Assembly: GCA_036770645.1 (NCBI GenBank)
Contig: DAIPIU010000059.1
Coordinates: forward strand, 1-16,723
Direction of reading: 5' to 3'
Origin: Rubrimonas sp036770645
GTDB taxonomy: Bacteria > Pseudomonadota > Alphaproteobacteria > Rhodobacterales > Rhodobacteraceae
DNA: 16,723 nucleotides
Shown here: piece after piece, positions 1 through 7,254 of the stretch
Layout of the letters: each line of letters starts with the position of its first letter
Position numbering within the stretch: the first letter of the stretch is position 1
The notes under the pieces: generated by a model
Seen by the model: the letters and a program-made list of their open reading frames with translations, nothing else
What the model was told of the DNA's origin: nothing
The model's database searches: none
Position numbers and translations under genes: made by a program

Positions 1-2
1 GG

Positions 3-377
3 GCGCGGCGGCGGATCGGGGGCGCGGACGACGGCGTGCTGCCGCTGATCAACGTCGTGTTCCTGCTGCTGATCTTCTTCATGGTGGCGGGCCGGATCGC
101 CGTGGGCGACCCGTTCCGCGTGCAGGCCCCGCGCGCCGCGCTCGAGGGGCCGGGGCGCGCCGAGGACCGGCTGCTGATCGTGGCCGCGGACGGGCGCCTC
201 GCGCTCGACGGCGCCGAGATCGCGCGGCCCGCCCTGCCCGGCGCGCTCGCGGGCGCGACGCGGCTGCGGGTGAAGGCGGACGCGGCGGCCGACAGCCTGG
301 CCGTGGCGCGCCTTCTGGCCGAGCTGCGCGCGGCGGGCGTGACCGAGGCGCGGCTGATGGTGGAGAAGCTGCCGTGA
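3..377 (+). CDS. exbD: ExbD/TolR-type biopolymer transporter, 5' end cut by window edge
   Basis: Inner-membrane partner of ExbB and TonB that helps couple the proton-motive force to outer-membrane receptors. The reading frame is open to the window edge and has no ATG or GTG before a GTG at 36, which lies directly before the membrane helix, so the real start is probably outside the window. The visible part begins with basic residues and GGADDG. A helix follows (LPLINVVFLLLIFFMVAG, about codons 39-92), then a periplasmic domain of about 95 residues rich in Ala and charged residues, as in ExbD. Oddity: the family normally has PLIDVVF, with the aspartate (Asp25 in E. coli ExbD) needed for proton movement. 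Here the codon at 51-53 is AAC, giving Asn. tonB follows after 46 bases, so exbB is expected upstream. TolR is the alternative, but the adjacent tonB favours ExbD. Confidence 0.85.
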   Translation, partial: ARRRIGGADDGVLPLINVVFLLLIFFMVAGRIAVGDPFRVQAPRAALEGPGRAEDRLLIVAADGRLALDGAEIARPALPGALAGATRLRVKADAAADSLAVARLLAELRAAGVTEARLMVEKLP

Positions 378-423
378 GACGCGCGCTGGCGCCGGCGGCT
401 CCGCCCGCGAAGGGTGCCGGGCG

Positions 424-1524
424 ATGAGGGAGCTCGGCGCCCGTCACGCGGCCTTCGGCGCGCTCGCCGCGCTCGCCCTGCACGGCGGGGCGCTTTGGCT
501 GGCCTTCCGCGCCGAGCCCAGTTCGGGCGCCATGGCCCCCGGCGTCGCGGGCCTCGACGTGGCCTTGGGGCTGTCCGGCGGCGCTCCGGGCGCCGCGGGC
601 GAGGCCGTCGCCGCGACCGGCCCCGAGGCGGCCGCGGACGCCGCGCCAGAGACGGTTGAGCCCGCCGACGCCCCGGCCGAGACCGCCGCGCTTGCAGCAC
701 CCGAGGCGCCCCCCGTCGCCGCCGAACCACCGCCGCCCGAACCCGAGGCCGCCCCCGTGCCGCCGCAGGCCGCCCCGCCCCAGCCGCTCGCCGACGTCCC
801 GCCGCCGGAGGCGCCGCCCGTCGCCGCCGAGCCGCCCCCGCCGCCCGAGACGCACGACATCGCCGACGCGCCCCCGCCCGAGGCCGCGGAGGTTCCGCCC
901 GAGCCGTCGCCGGACGCGCCCCAGCCGGAGCTCGCCGAGGCCCCGCCGCCCCCCGAGCCGCAGGTCGTCCCGCCACAGGCCGCGCCGCCCCCGCCGCGCC
1001 CGCGGCCCGCGACCGTCGCCCGGCCGCCAGCGGCCGACACGCCCACGCGCGCGGCGCAGGCCCCCGCCCGCGCCGCCCGGCCCCGCACGGCGCAGACCCC
1101 GGCGCGCGCCGCCGCGCCCGTCGCCGCCCCGGCCGCCAAGGCCGCCGCCGGGGCGGGCGGCGCCTCGGGCGCGACCGCGGCCCCGCGCGCGGGCGACGGC
1201 GCCGCCGACGCCCCCCTCTCCGGCGGCGACCCCGGCGCCCGCCGCGACTACGCCGCCCGCGTCGCCGCGCTGCTCGCCCGCGCCAAGCGCTACCCCGAAG
1301 CCGCCCGCGCCCGCCGTCAGCAGGGCCAGGGCCAGCTCGCCTTTACCCTCGACGCGCAGGGCCGCGTCGTCGCCGCCTCCCTGCGCCGCAGCACCGGGCA
1401 CGGCCTGCTCGACGCCGAAATCCTCGCCCTCCTGCGCTGCGCCGAACCGCTGCCCCCCATCCCGCCCGAGACCGGCCGCGAAACCATGGAGTTCGTCGTC
1501 CCCGTCGACTTCGCGCTCAGGTGA
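424..1524 (+). CDS. tonB: TonB energy-transducing protein
   Basis: Protein of 366 residues that spans the periplasm and transmits energy from ExbB/ExbD to TonB-dependent receptors such as the haem receptor in this window. Residues about 9-28 form the N-terminal membrane anchor and contain His20, the position of the conserved TonB anchor histidine. Residues about 75-210 are Pro/Ala rich. The first part is acidic, with the block EAPPVAAEPPPP present twice; the second is basic, with RPRP and two QxPARAA copies, mirroring the Pro-Glu/Pro-Lys order of E. coli TonB. Residues about 275-366 form the TonB C-terminal domain, with RYPEAA around Tyr290-Pro291 and GRVVAASLRRSTGHGLLDAEIL. An AAGG about ten bases upstream may be the ribosome site. 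It lies 46 bases after exbD. No terminator is visible before the next gene, so read-through is possible. Confidence 0.93.
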   Translation: MRELGARHAAFGALAALALHGGALWLAFRAEPSSGAMAPGVAGLDVALGLSGGAPGAAGEAVAATGPEAAADAAPETVEPADAPAETAALAAPEAPPVAAEPPPPEPEAAPVPPQAAPPQPLADVPPPEAPPVAAEPPPPPETHDIADAPPPEAAEVPPEPSPDAPQPELAEAPPPPEPQVVPPQAAPPPPRPRPATVARPPAADTPTRAAQAPARAARPRTAQTPARAAAPVAAPAAKAAAGAGGASGATAAPRAGDGAADAPLSGGDPGARRDYAARVAALLARAKRYPEAARARRQQGQGQLAFTLDAQGRVVAASLRRSTGHGLLDAEILALLRCAEPLPPIPPETGRETMEFVVPVDFALR

Positions 1525-1564
1525 CTTTGCGCGGCATGGCGATGACCCTTTCCCCGCTCAGAGT

Positions 1565-1579
1565 TGTTACGTAATAACA
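1565..1579. promoter_or_regulatory. Candidate Zur box upstream of the ABC importer operon
   Basis: The 15-bp element TGTTACGTAATAACA has perfect 5-bp arms (TGTTA/TAACA) around a 5-bp centre. It matches the known proteobacterial Zur consensus TGTTATANTATAACA at 11 of 14 informative positions; the mismatches are in the core. It is an AT-rich island in very GC-rich DNA, and its centre is 85 bases before the TTG start of the binding-protein gene. Two closer matches upstream of cobW-like and zur genes in the same window support the reading. It is the weakest of the three boxes, so another metalloregulator cannot be excluded. Confidence 0.62.
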
Positions 1580-1656
1580 TACGGACGCCGACGGCGGAGT
1601 CGCGCCGCGGCCAGCCCCCAGCCCGCGGCCGGACCGCCCAGACCGAGGATGAACCC

Positions 1657-3162
1657 TTGCGATCCAGTCTTTTCGCGGCCCTCGCCGCCGCTCTCCTGCT
1701 GACGACCGCGCCCGGCGCGCTGGCGGACGGGCCGCTGCGCGTCGCCGCGGCCTTCGAGATCGTGTCTCCCGACCCCACCACCAGCGGATCGATCTTCACG
1801 CGGATGTCCATCGCCGAGACGCTGGTCGAGGTGGACGCCGAAGGCCGCCTCGCCCCCGGACTGTCCACCGGTTGGCAGGTGAGCGCGGACGGGCTGACCT
1901 GGCGCTTCGCCATCCGGCCGGGCGTGCGCTTCCACGACGGCGCGCCGCTGACCGCCGAGGCCGCCGCCCGCGCGGTGGAGATCGCGCGCGCCAAGCCCGG
2001 CCTGCTGACGCGCGCCCCCATCGCCGCCATCGCGGCCGAGGGGGACGCGGTGGTGGTGACGCTGACCGAGCCGCTGTCGGCGCTGCCCGCCTTTCTCGCC
2101 GAATACCGCTCGCAGATCCTCGCGCCCGCCTCCTATGGCGCGGACGGCATGGCCACCGCCGTGATCGGCACCGGCCCCTACAAGGTCGCGACCCTGACCC
2201 CGCCGCAAAGCCTGACGGCGACCGCCTTTCCCGGCTACTGGGGTGCTGCGCCCGCCATCGCCGAGGTGTCCTATGCCGCGGTCGGGCGGGCCGAGACCCG
2301 GGCGCTGATGGCCGAATCGGGCGACGCGGAGTTCGTCTACGGCCTCGACCCCGCCACCGTGACGCGGCTGCGCGAGTCCGAGGCGGTCAGCGTGCTGTCG
2401 GCGCCCATCCCGCGCTCGCTGCTGCTGAAGGTGAACGCGGCGCATCCCTTCCTGAACGCGCCCGAGGCGCGGCGCGCGCTGAGCCTCGCCATCGACCGCG
2501 CGGGGCTGGCGCAGGCGATCCTGCGCTATCCGCAGGGGGCGGGCCAGCTGTTCCCGCCCTCGGTCGCGGGCTGGCACGACCCCGCGCTGGCGCCGCTCGC
2601 CCATGATCCGGCCGAGGCGCGGCGCATCCTCGAGGGGCTCGGCTGGCGGCCCGGCGCCGACGGCGTGCTGGAGCGCGGCGGCGCGCGCTTCGCCCTGACG
2701 CTGACGACCTATCCCGACCGGCCCGAGCTGCCGCTGGCCGCGGCGGTGCTGGAGCGGATGTTCCGCGACATCGGCGTGGCCGTGACCATCGACAGCACGA
2801 ATTCGTCGGAGATCCCGGCGCGTCACGCGGCAGGCACGCTGGAGCTGGGGTTGCTGGCGCGCAACTTCGCCCTCGTCCCCGACCCCATCGGCACGGTCAT
2901 GCAGGACTACGCGCCCACCGGCGACTGGGGCGCCATGGGTTGGGAGAACCCCGGCTTCGTCGATCTGGTCGGCCGCATCGCCCGCGGCGAGGCGGGGGAC
3001 GCGGCGCGGGCGCAGGCCGTGGCGATCCTTCAGGAAGAGCTGCCGGTGATCCCCATCGCCTGGTATCAGCAGACGCTCGCCGTCTCGAACCGCGTGACCG
3101 GCGCGTGGATCGACCCCTGGGAGCGGACTTTCGGCCTGCCCGCGATCCGCCGGGCGAAGTGA
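1657..3162 (+). CDS. Periplasmic substrate-binding protein of a peptide/nickel/metallophore-type ABC importer (SBP family 5)
   Basis: Binding protein that should deliver its ligand to the permeases encoded next. I chose the TTG start because GAGG at 1645-1648 is eight bases upstream and it gives a clean Sec signal peptide: MRSS, a hydrophobic stretch, then ALA|D with cleavage after residue 23. The longer frame starting at 1564 would begin inside the Zur box with a charged leader. The mature protein shows SBP-5 features: an N-terminal PLRVAAAFE strand, GWQVSADGLTWRFAIRPGVRFHDGAPLTAE, VIGTGPYKV, ARRALSLAIDRAGL and a C-terminal ELPVIPIAWYQQ. Length is 501 residues, normal for NikA/DppA/CntA. The family includes nickel-, peptide- and opine-metallophore-binding members, which cannot be told apart by eye. 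The Zur-like box and nearby tonB favour a zinc complex; this is inference. Confidence 0.87.
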   Translation: MRSSLFAALAAALLLTTAPGALADGPLRVAAAFEIVSPDPTTSGSIFTRMSIAETLVEVDAEGRLAPGLSTGWQVSADGLTWRFAIRPGVRFHDGAPLTAEAAARAVEIARAKPGLLTRAPIAAIAAEGDAVVVTLTEPLSALPAFLAEYRSQILAPASYGADGMATAVIGTGPYKVATLTPPQSLTATAFPGYWGAAPAIAEVSYAAVGRAETRALMAESGDAEFVYGLDPATVTRLRESEAVSVLSAPIPRSLLLKVNAAHPFLNAPEARRALSLAIDRAGLAQAILRYPQGAGQLFPPSVAGWHDPALAPLAHDPAEARRILEGLGWRPGADGVLERGGARFALTLTTYPDRPELPLAAAVLERMFRDIGVAVTIDSTNSSEIPARHAAGTLELGLLARNFALVPDPIGTVMQDYAPTGDWGAMGWENPGFVDLVGRIARGEAGDAARAQAVAILQEELPVIPIAWYQQTLAVSNRVTGAWIDPWERTFGLPAIRRAK

Positions 3163-3169
3163 CGCCGCG

Positions 3170-4096
3170 ATGGGGCTGCTGTCGCGGGCCTTGCAGGCGC
3201 TGACCGTCGCGCTGCTGGTGGGCGTGTCGACCTTCGCCATGATGCGCGCCCTGCCCGGCGACGCGGCGTGGCGGATCGCTGCGGGGCGCTACGGCTACGA
3301 CAACGTGGACGCGGCCTCGGCGGCGGCGGTGCGGGCCGAGCTGGGGCTGGGCGGCCCGGCCCTGCCCGCGCTGCTGCGCTGGCTGGGGGACATGGCGCGG
3401 CTCGACTTTGGCGTGTCGCTGGTGTCGGGGCAGCGGGTGGCGGGCGAGATCGCCCACCAGCTGGGCGCCTCGGTCCAGCTGGCGCTGGCGGCGGTGCTGC
3501 TGTCGCTGCTGATCGGGCCGCCGCTGGGGGTGATGGCGGGACTGCGGCCGGGCGGGGCGCTGGACCGCGCCCTGCTGCTGGCCGCGACCGCGCTGAAGGC
3601 CGCGCCGCAGTTCCTGCTGGCGCTGGCGCTGATCGTGGCGGTGTCGGTCGAGCTGCGCTGGCTGCCCGCCGCGGGGCACGGTCAGGCGCGCCACTTCATC
3701 CTGCCGTCGCTCGCGCTCGCGCTGGGTCTGGCGGCGGTGTCGGCGCGCATCGCGCGGGACGCGATGGCGCAGGCGGCGGGGTCGGTTTTCTGGCGCTTCG
3801 CCGAGTGGAAGGGGCTGTCGCGGGGGCAGGTGCTGCGGCGGCACGGGCTGCGGGCCATCGCGGCGCCGATGCTGACGCTGTTCGGGCTGCAGTTCGCCAC
3901 GCTGGTCGAGGGGGTGGTGGTGGTCGAGACCATCTTCGGCTGGCCGGGCATCGGCCATGCGCTGGTCCACGCGGTGTTCTCGCGCGACGTGCCGGTGGTG
4001 CAGGGGGCGGCGCTGACGCTGGGCCTCGGCTTCGTGGCGGTGAACGCGGCCATCGACCTGGCGCTGCGCCGCATCGACCCGCGGGGGGCGGCTTGA
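3170..4096 (+). CDS. ABC importer permease, DppB/NikB/CntB type
   Basis: First membrane subunit of the family-5 importer, 308 residues. It starts seven bases after the binding-protein stop, so the two are in one operon. The N-terminal helix (about residues 8-28) is followed by the family motif MRALPGDAAW. A periplasmic segment follows, with AELGLGGPALPALLRWLGDMARLDFGVSLVSG, which matches the usual LGLDxP...GDLG(x)S block of NikB/DppB. Five further hydrophobic segments run from about residue 100 to 300. The cytoplasmic coupling (EAA) loop is visible as FAEWKGLSRGQVLRRHGLRA, followed by FGWPGIG, a strong permease signature. It should pair with the next permease and dock on the fused ATPase. The ligand cannot be inferred from this subunit. 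Confidence 0.92.
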   Translation: MGLLSRALQALTVALLVGVSTFAMMRALPGDAAWRIAAGRYGYDNVDAASAAAVRAELGLGGPALPALLRWLGDMARLDFGVSLVSGQRVAGEIAHQLGASVQLALAAVLLSLLIGPPLGVMAGLRPGGALDRALLLAATALKAAPQFLLALALIVAVSVELRWLPAAGHGQARHFILPSLALALGLAAVSARIARDAMAQAAGSVFWRFAEWKGLSRGQVLRRHGLRAIAAPMLTLFGLQFATLVEGVVVVETIFGWPGIGHALVHAVFSRDVPVVQGAALTLGLGFVAVNAAIDLALRRIDPRGAA

Positions 4097-4905
4097 GCCC
4101 GGCCGCCGAGGCGGATTCGGCGCCCGGCTCCACGGGTTTCCGCGTCGGCGCGGCGCTGGTGGCGCTGACGCTGGGTTTCGGGCTTGTCGGGCCGCTGCTG
4201 GTTCCGGGCGACCCGTTCGCGCAGGCGCTGACCAAGGCGCTGGCGGGGCCGGACGCGGGGTCGCCCTTCGGCTATGACCATCTGGGGCGCTCGCTCTGGC
4301 ACCGGCTCGCCCATGCGCTGCGCCTGTCGCCCGCCATCGCGGGGGCGGCGGTGGCGACGGCGGGGGCGGCCGGCCTGCTGCTGGGGGCGCTGGCGGCGGC
4401 GCGGGGCGGCTGGGTCGACCGGGCGCTGTCGCTGCTGGCCGACGCGCTGCTGGCGCTGCCGGGGCTGCTGCTCGCGCTGATGGCGCTGGCGGCGACGCCG
4501 GGGACGGCGACGGGGTTCTGGGCGGGGCTGTCGCTCGCGCTCTGGGTCGAGTTCTTCCGGCTGACGCGGGCGACGTCGCGCGCCGTGCTGGCCTCGCCTG
4601 CGGTGCAGGCGTCGCGGCTGCTGGGCTTCGGGCCGCTCTATGTGCTGCGCCGCCACCTGTGGCCCGAGATCGCGCCGGTGCTGCTGACCGCCGGGGCCTT
4701 CGGGGCGGCGAGCGCGATCATGGCCATCGCGGCGCTTGGGTTCGTCAGCGTCGGGATGCGCGCGCCGACGCCGGAGCTGGGGCTGATGATGGTGGAGCTG
4801 CTGCCCTACTGGCGCGAGGCGCCCCATGCGCTGCTGACGCCGGTGCTCGCGACCTTCGCGCTGCTGCTGGGGCTGACGCTGATGGCCGGGGGGCGGCGGG
4901 GATGA
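4093..4905 (+). CDS. ABC importer permease, DppC/NikC/CntC type
   Basis: Second membrane subunit of the importer. The likely start is the TTG at 4093-4095, which overlaps the stop of the preceding permease (TTGA) and suggests translational coupling. It gives 270 residues, typical for this subfamily. After a short polar leader come helix 1 (about residues 15-36) and the DppC-type motif PFGYDHLGRSLWHRL. Hydrophobic segments follow, and the EAA loop is ASRLLGFGPLYVLRRHLWPEIAP. The C-terminal part contains ALGFVSVGMRAPTPELGLMM, which resembles the LGLGxQPPxPxWG motif of the family. No ATG lies near the N terminus before the first helix, so the TTG is the best choice, though it is not proven. The stop overlaps the ATPase start (ATGA). 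Confidence 0.87.
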   Translation: MSPAAEADSAPGSTGFRVGAALVALTLGFGLVGPLLVPGDPFAQALTKALAGPDAGSPFGYDHLGRSLWHRLAHALRLSPAIAGAAVATAGAAGLLLGALAAARGGWVDRALSLLADALLALPGLLLALMALAATPGTATGFWAGLSLALWVEFFRLTRATSRAVLASPAVQASRLLGFGPLYVLRRHLWPEIAPVLLTAGAFGAASAIMAIAALGFVSVGMRAPTPELGLMMVELLPYWREAPHALLTPVLATFALLLGLTLMAGGRRG

Positions 4906-6314
4906 GCCTGCTGTCGGCCGACGCGGTGACGGTGCGCGACGCGGCCGGCCGCACGCTGGTAGGGCCGGTGTCGCTGCGGCTCATGCCGGGCGCGCCGCTC
5001 GTGGTGCTGGGCGAGACCGGGTCGGGCAAAAGCCTGCTGGCGCAGGCGCTGATGGGGACGCTGCCGCCCGAGCTTTCGGCGCGCGGGCGGGTGGTCGTCG
5101 AGGGCGCCGCCCATGACGCGGCGCGGCCCGAGGGGTTCCGCCCGCTCTGGGGCCGCAGGCTCGCGGTGCTGCCGCAGGAGCCGTGGCTGGCGCTCGACCC
5201 CCTGATGCGCGCCGGGGCGCAGGTCGCCGAGGCCCATGCGCTGGTGCGCGGGCTGGGCGCGGCGCGGGCGCGGCGGGCGGCGGCGGACGATCTGGCGGCG
5301 CTGGGCCTCGGGGCCGAGGCGGCGCGGCGCCATCCGCACGAATTGTCGGGGGGCATGGCGCAGCGGGTCGCCTTCGCGGCGGCGCGCGCCGGGGGCGGGC
5401 GCATTGTCATCGCCGACGAGCCCACCAAGGGCCTCGACGCCGCCCGGCGCGCCGACGTCGCGGCGCTCCTGACGCGGGGCCTCGAAGGCGGCGGGGGACT
5501 GCTGGTCATCACCCACGACCTCGCGCTGGCGCGCATGATCGGCGGCGGGCTGATCGTGCTGCGCGAGGGCGCGGTGGTCGAGACGGGGGCGCTGGCGGAG
5601 GTGTTCGCCCGGCCCCGCGCCGCCTACACCCGCGCGCTGCTGGACGCCGACCCGGAGCGCTGGCCGCCCCGCCCCCGGCGCGCGGGCGGCGCGGCGGTGG
5701 TGGAGGCGCGCGGCCTGACCGTGGCGCGCGGCGGGCGGACGCTGGCCGCGGGCGTGGACCTGAGCGTGGCGGCGGGGACGGTGGTCGGCCTGTCCGGCCC
5801 GTCGGGCTGCGGCAAGTCGAGCCTCGGCGACGTGCTGCTGGGGCTGTGCCCGCCCGCCGCGGGCGCGGTGCGGCGGGCGGCGGACGCCCCGCCCACGTCG
5901 TTCCAGAAGCTGTGGCAGGACCCCGTGGCCGCCTTCGCGCCCCGCCGCACGCTGGGAGCGACGCTGGACGACGCGGCGCGGCGCTTCCGGCGCGGCGGCG
6001 CCGCGGTCGGGGCGCTGCTGGAGCGGCTCGGGCTGGACCCGGCGCTGCTGGCGCGCCCGCCGGCGCAGGTGTCGGGGGGCGAGCTGCAGCGGCTGGCGCT
6101 GCTGCGCGCGATGCTGGCGGCGCCGCGCTTCCTGTTCGCCGACGAGCCGACCTCGCGGCTTGATCCGGTGACGCAGCGGCAGGTGATCGGCCTGCTGACG
6201 GGCCTTGCGGACGAGGGCTGCGCGGTCCTGCTGGTCAGCCATGACGCGGCGCTTCTGGACCGCGCGGCCGACCGGCGGTTGCGCCTGTGGGAGGGGGCGG
6301 CGGCGCCCGCATGA
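4902..6314 (+). CDS. Fused ABC importer ATPase with two nucleotide-binding domains (DppD-DppF / NikD-NikE type)
   Basis: Energises the importer from the cytoplasmic face. The ATG overlaps the permease stop by four bases. At 470 residues it is one chain with two complete ATPase domains that are usually two separate proteins. Domain 1: Walker A GETGSGKS at residues 37-44, Q-loop LPQEPWLALDP, signature LSGGMAQR from 148, Walker B IVIADEP with Asp172-Glu173, switch His in ITHD. The linker (about 240-260) contains AEVFARPRAAYTRALL, the usual end of NikD/DppD. Domain 2: Walker A GPSGCGKS from 299, Q-loop near LWQDPVAAFAP, signature VSGGELQR at 390-397, Walker B FLFADEP with Asp414-Glu415, LVSHD. 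All catalytic elements are present in both halves, so both sites should be active. It is the last gene of the operon. Confidence 0.92.
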   Translation: MSLLSADAVTVRDAAGRTLVGPVSLRLMPGAPLVVLGETGSGKSLLAQALMGTLPPELSARGRVVVEGAAHDAARPEGFRPLWGRRLAVLPQEPWLALDPLMRAGAQVAEAHALVRGLGAARARRAAADDLAALGLGAEAARRHPHELSGGMAQRVAFAAARAGGGRIVIADEPTKGLDAARRADVAALLTRGLEGGGGLLVITHDLALARMIGGGLIVLREGAVVETGALAEVFARPRAAYTRALLDADPERWPPRPRRAGGAAVVEARGLTVARGGRTLAAGVDLSVAAGTVVGLSGPSGCGKSSLGDVLLGLCPPAAGAVRRAADAPPTSFQKLWQDPVAAFAPRRTLGATLDDAARRFRRGGAAVGALLERLGLDPALLARPPAQVSGGELQRLALLRAMLAAPRFLFADEPTSRLDPVTQRQVIGLLTGLADEGCAVLLVSHDAALLDRAADRRLRLWEGAAAPA

Positions 6315-6392
6315 GGCCGCGCCGGGACGCCTGCGCCCGGGTGGAACGCGCTGTGGACGGCTCTGGGCCGCGTCCCGTGGGAGGCGAACGAA

Positions 6393-6410
6393 GCGTCCGG
6401 ACTCGGACGC
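6393..6410 (+). terminator. Stable hairpin after the importer operon, possible terminator
   Basis: GCGTCCG and CGGACGC form a perfect 7-bp GC-rich stem with the 4-base loop GACT, 78 bases after the ATPase stop. No run of T follows on the + strand, so it is not a classical intrinsic terminator. It may act as an RNA 3' end stabiliser or pause site between the convergent operons. Confidence 0.38.
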
Positions 6411-6436
6411 CTACTCAAACATATGTAAATTCTAGG

Positions 6437-6466
6437 AAAAAACGTAAACTCGGTTTCCTTGCCGAG
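6437..6466 (-). terminator. Rho-independent terminator of the haem operon
   Basis: Read on the minus strand, the sequence is CTCGG, loop CAAGGAAA, CCGAG, then TTTACGTTTTTT. This is a 5-bp stem followed by a T-rich tract, 25 bases beyond the stop of the last haem-operon gene. The stem is short, but the T tract is exceptional in such GC-rich DNA and the position is right. Confidence 0.58.
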
Positions 6467-6490
6467 GCGGGCGGCCCGGCGCCCCGGCGG

Positions 6491-6922
6491 TCAGCGCGCG
6501 AGGGCGCGGGCGACGGGGGCGCTCGGGGCGATCCGCGCCGCGCAGTCGGCCGCGGGGACGAAGGCGCCGCCGATGCGGCAGGCGCCGATCACCAGCGTCA
6601 GGTCGGCCTGCGCGCAGGGGGCGTTCGGCGTCTCGAACAGCGCCTCGGCCGCGCCGCCCGCCGCCACGTCGCGGAAGGATGCGCCGCGGCTGCGGCCCAC
6701 GGATGCGCCGTCGCGGGTCAGGATCAGATGGCCGGCGATCTCCTCCATCGCCTCGGCGCCGCGGTTCTCGAGCCGCAGCGTCGCGCCGCAGTAGTACTCG
6801 CGCATCCCCGTCGCCGCGAGCGACAGGCGCCAGTCGCCCTCGCCCGCGAAGGACGCCAGCGCGGCGACCCCGGCGGCGGCCGCGGCGGCCCCTGTGGCGA
6901 GGCGCCGCGTCACGGGGCTCAT
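6491..6922 (-). CDS. Unrecognised exported protein with four cysteines, last gene of the haem operon
   Basis: I do not recognise this 143-residue protein. The ATG overlaps the stop of the haem monooxygenase gene by four bases (ATGA), so it belongs to the operon and is probably translationally coupled. The N terminus (MSPVTRR, then a hydrophobic Ala-rich stretch to about residue 26) looks like a Sec signal peptide or an uncleaved anchor. The remainder has alternating polar/hydrophobic stretches (ATLRLENRG, EEIAGHLILTRDG, ADLTLVIGACRI) suggesting a small beta-sheet domain. Four cysteines at 45, 103, 115 and 127 would allow two disulfides in the periplasm. The segment REYYCGATLRLEN and the single His65 could bind a ligand, but there is no recognised haem motif. 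A periplasmic accessory role in haem uptake is inferred only from position. Confidence 0.72.
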   Translation of the reverse strand: MSPVTRRLATGAAAAAAGVAALASFAGEGDWRLSLAATGMREYYCGATLRLENRGAEAMEEIAGHLILTRDGASVGRSRGASFRDVAAGGAAEALFETPNAPCAQADLTLVIGACRIGGAFVPAADCAARIAPSAPVARALAR

Positions 6923-7227
6923 GCGCCCTCGACCGGCGTGAAGCCCTCGAACTGGGGATGGCCGAGGTAATGCACCTTGCTGTCGCCCGCGCGGGCGTGG
7001 GCCTCGCGGAAATGCTCGGACCGGGTCCAGTCGAGGAAATGCGCCTCGCTCTCCCAGACGGTGTGGGAGGCGTAGAGGCTGTGCTCCCCGGTCCTGGGGC
7101 CTTTCAGCAGGTGGAACTGGCGAAAGCCCGGGACCTCGTCGAGGCGGGAGCGGCGGGTGCGCCACACCTCCTCGAAGGCGTCCTCCGATCCCGGCGCGAT
7201 GCGGAAGCGGTTCATGGCGATGTACAT
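6919..7227 (-). CDS. IsdG/HmoA-like haem-degrading monooxygenase (ABM fold)
   Basis: Cytoplasmic enzyme expected to open the haem ring and release iron from imported haem. The 102-residue length and dimeric ferredoxin-like ABM family features (MYIAMNRFRIAPGSEDAFEEVW, VPGFRQFHLL, TVWESEAHFLDW) fit. The known IsdG triad Asn-Trp-His appears to be conserved as Asn6, Trp67 and His77, in the context FLDW followed ten residues later by REAH; spacing and numbering are almost identical to IsdG (7/67/77). AGGAG lies seven bases before the ATG. It sits 27 bases after hmuV and overlaps the next gene by four bases. A generic antibiotic-biosynthesis monooxygenase is the alternative, but the haem operon and triad argue for haem. 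Products (biliverdin or staphylobilin type) cannot be predicted. Confidence 0.85.
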   Translation of the reverse strand: MYIAMNRFRIAPGSEDAFEEVWRTRRSRLDEVPGFRQFHLLKGPRTGEHSLYASHTVWESEAHFLDWTRSEHFREAHARAGDSKVHYLGHPQFEGFTPVEGA

Positions 7228-7254
7228 GGTCGGTCTCCTGGCTGGGTGTCGCGG

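Noticed and set aside
79..1401. Long open frames opposite and out of frame with tonB
   Set aside because: Low-complexity Gly/Arg/Ala or Pro/Arg sequence produced by very high GC content; tonB has clear N- and C-terminal domains.
1564..1656. N-terminal extension of the binding protein starting with TTG at 1564
   Set aside because: It would start inside the Zur box, lacks a ribosome site, and would bury the signal peptide; the TTG at 1657 has GAGG at good spacing.
1567..3240. Minus-strand frame of over 500 codons opposite the binding-protein gene
   Set aside because: Arg/Gly/Gln-rich shadow of a well-recognised gene, with no domain or ribosome site.
6419..6426. ACATATGT palindrome as a regulatory site
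   Set aside because: It lies between convergent operons, where no promoter is expected, and does not match the Zur box.
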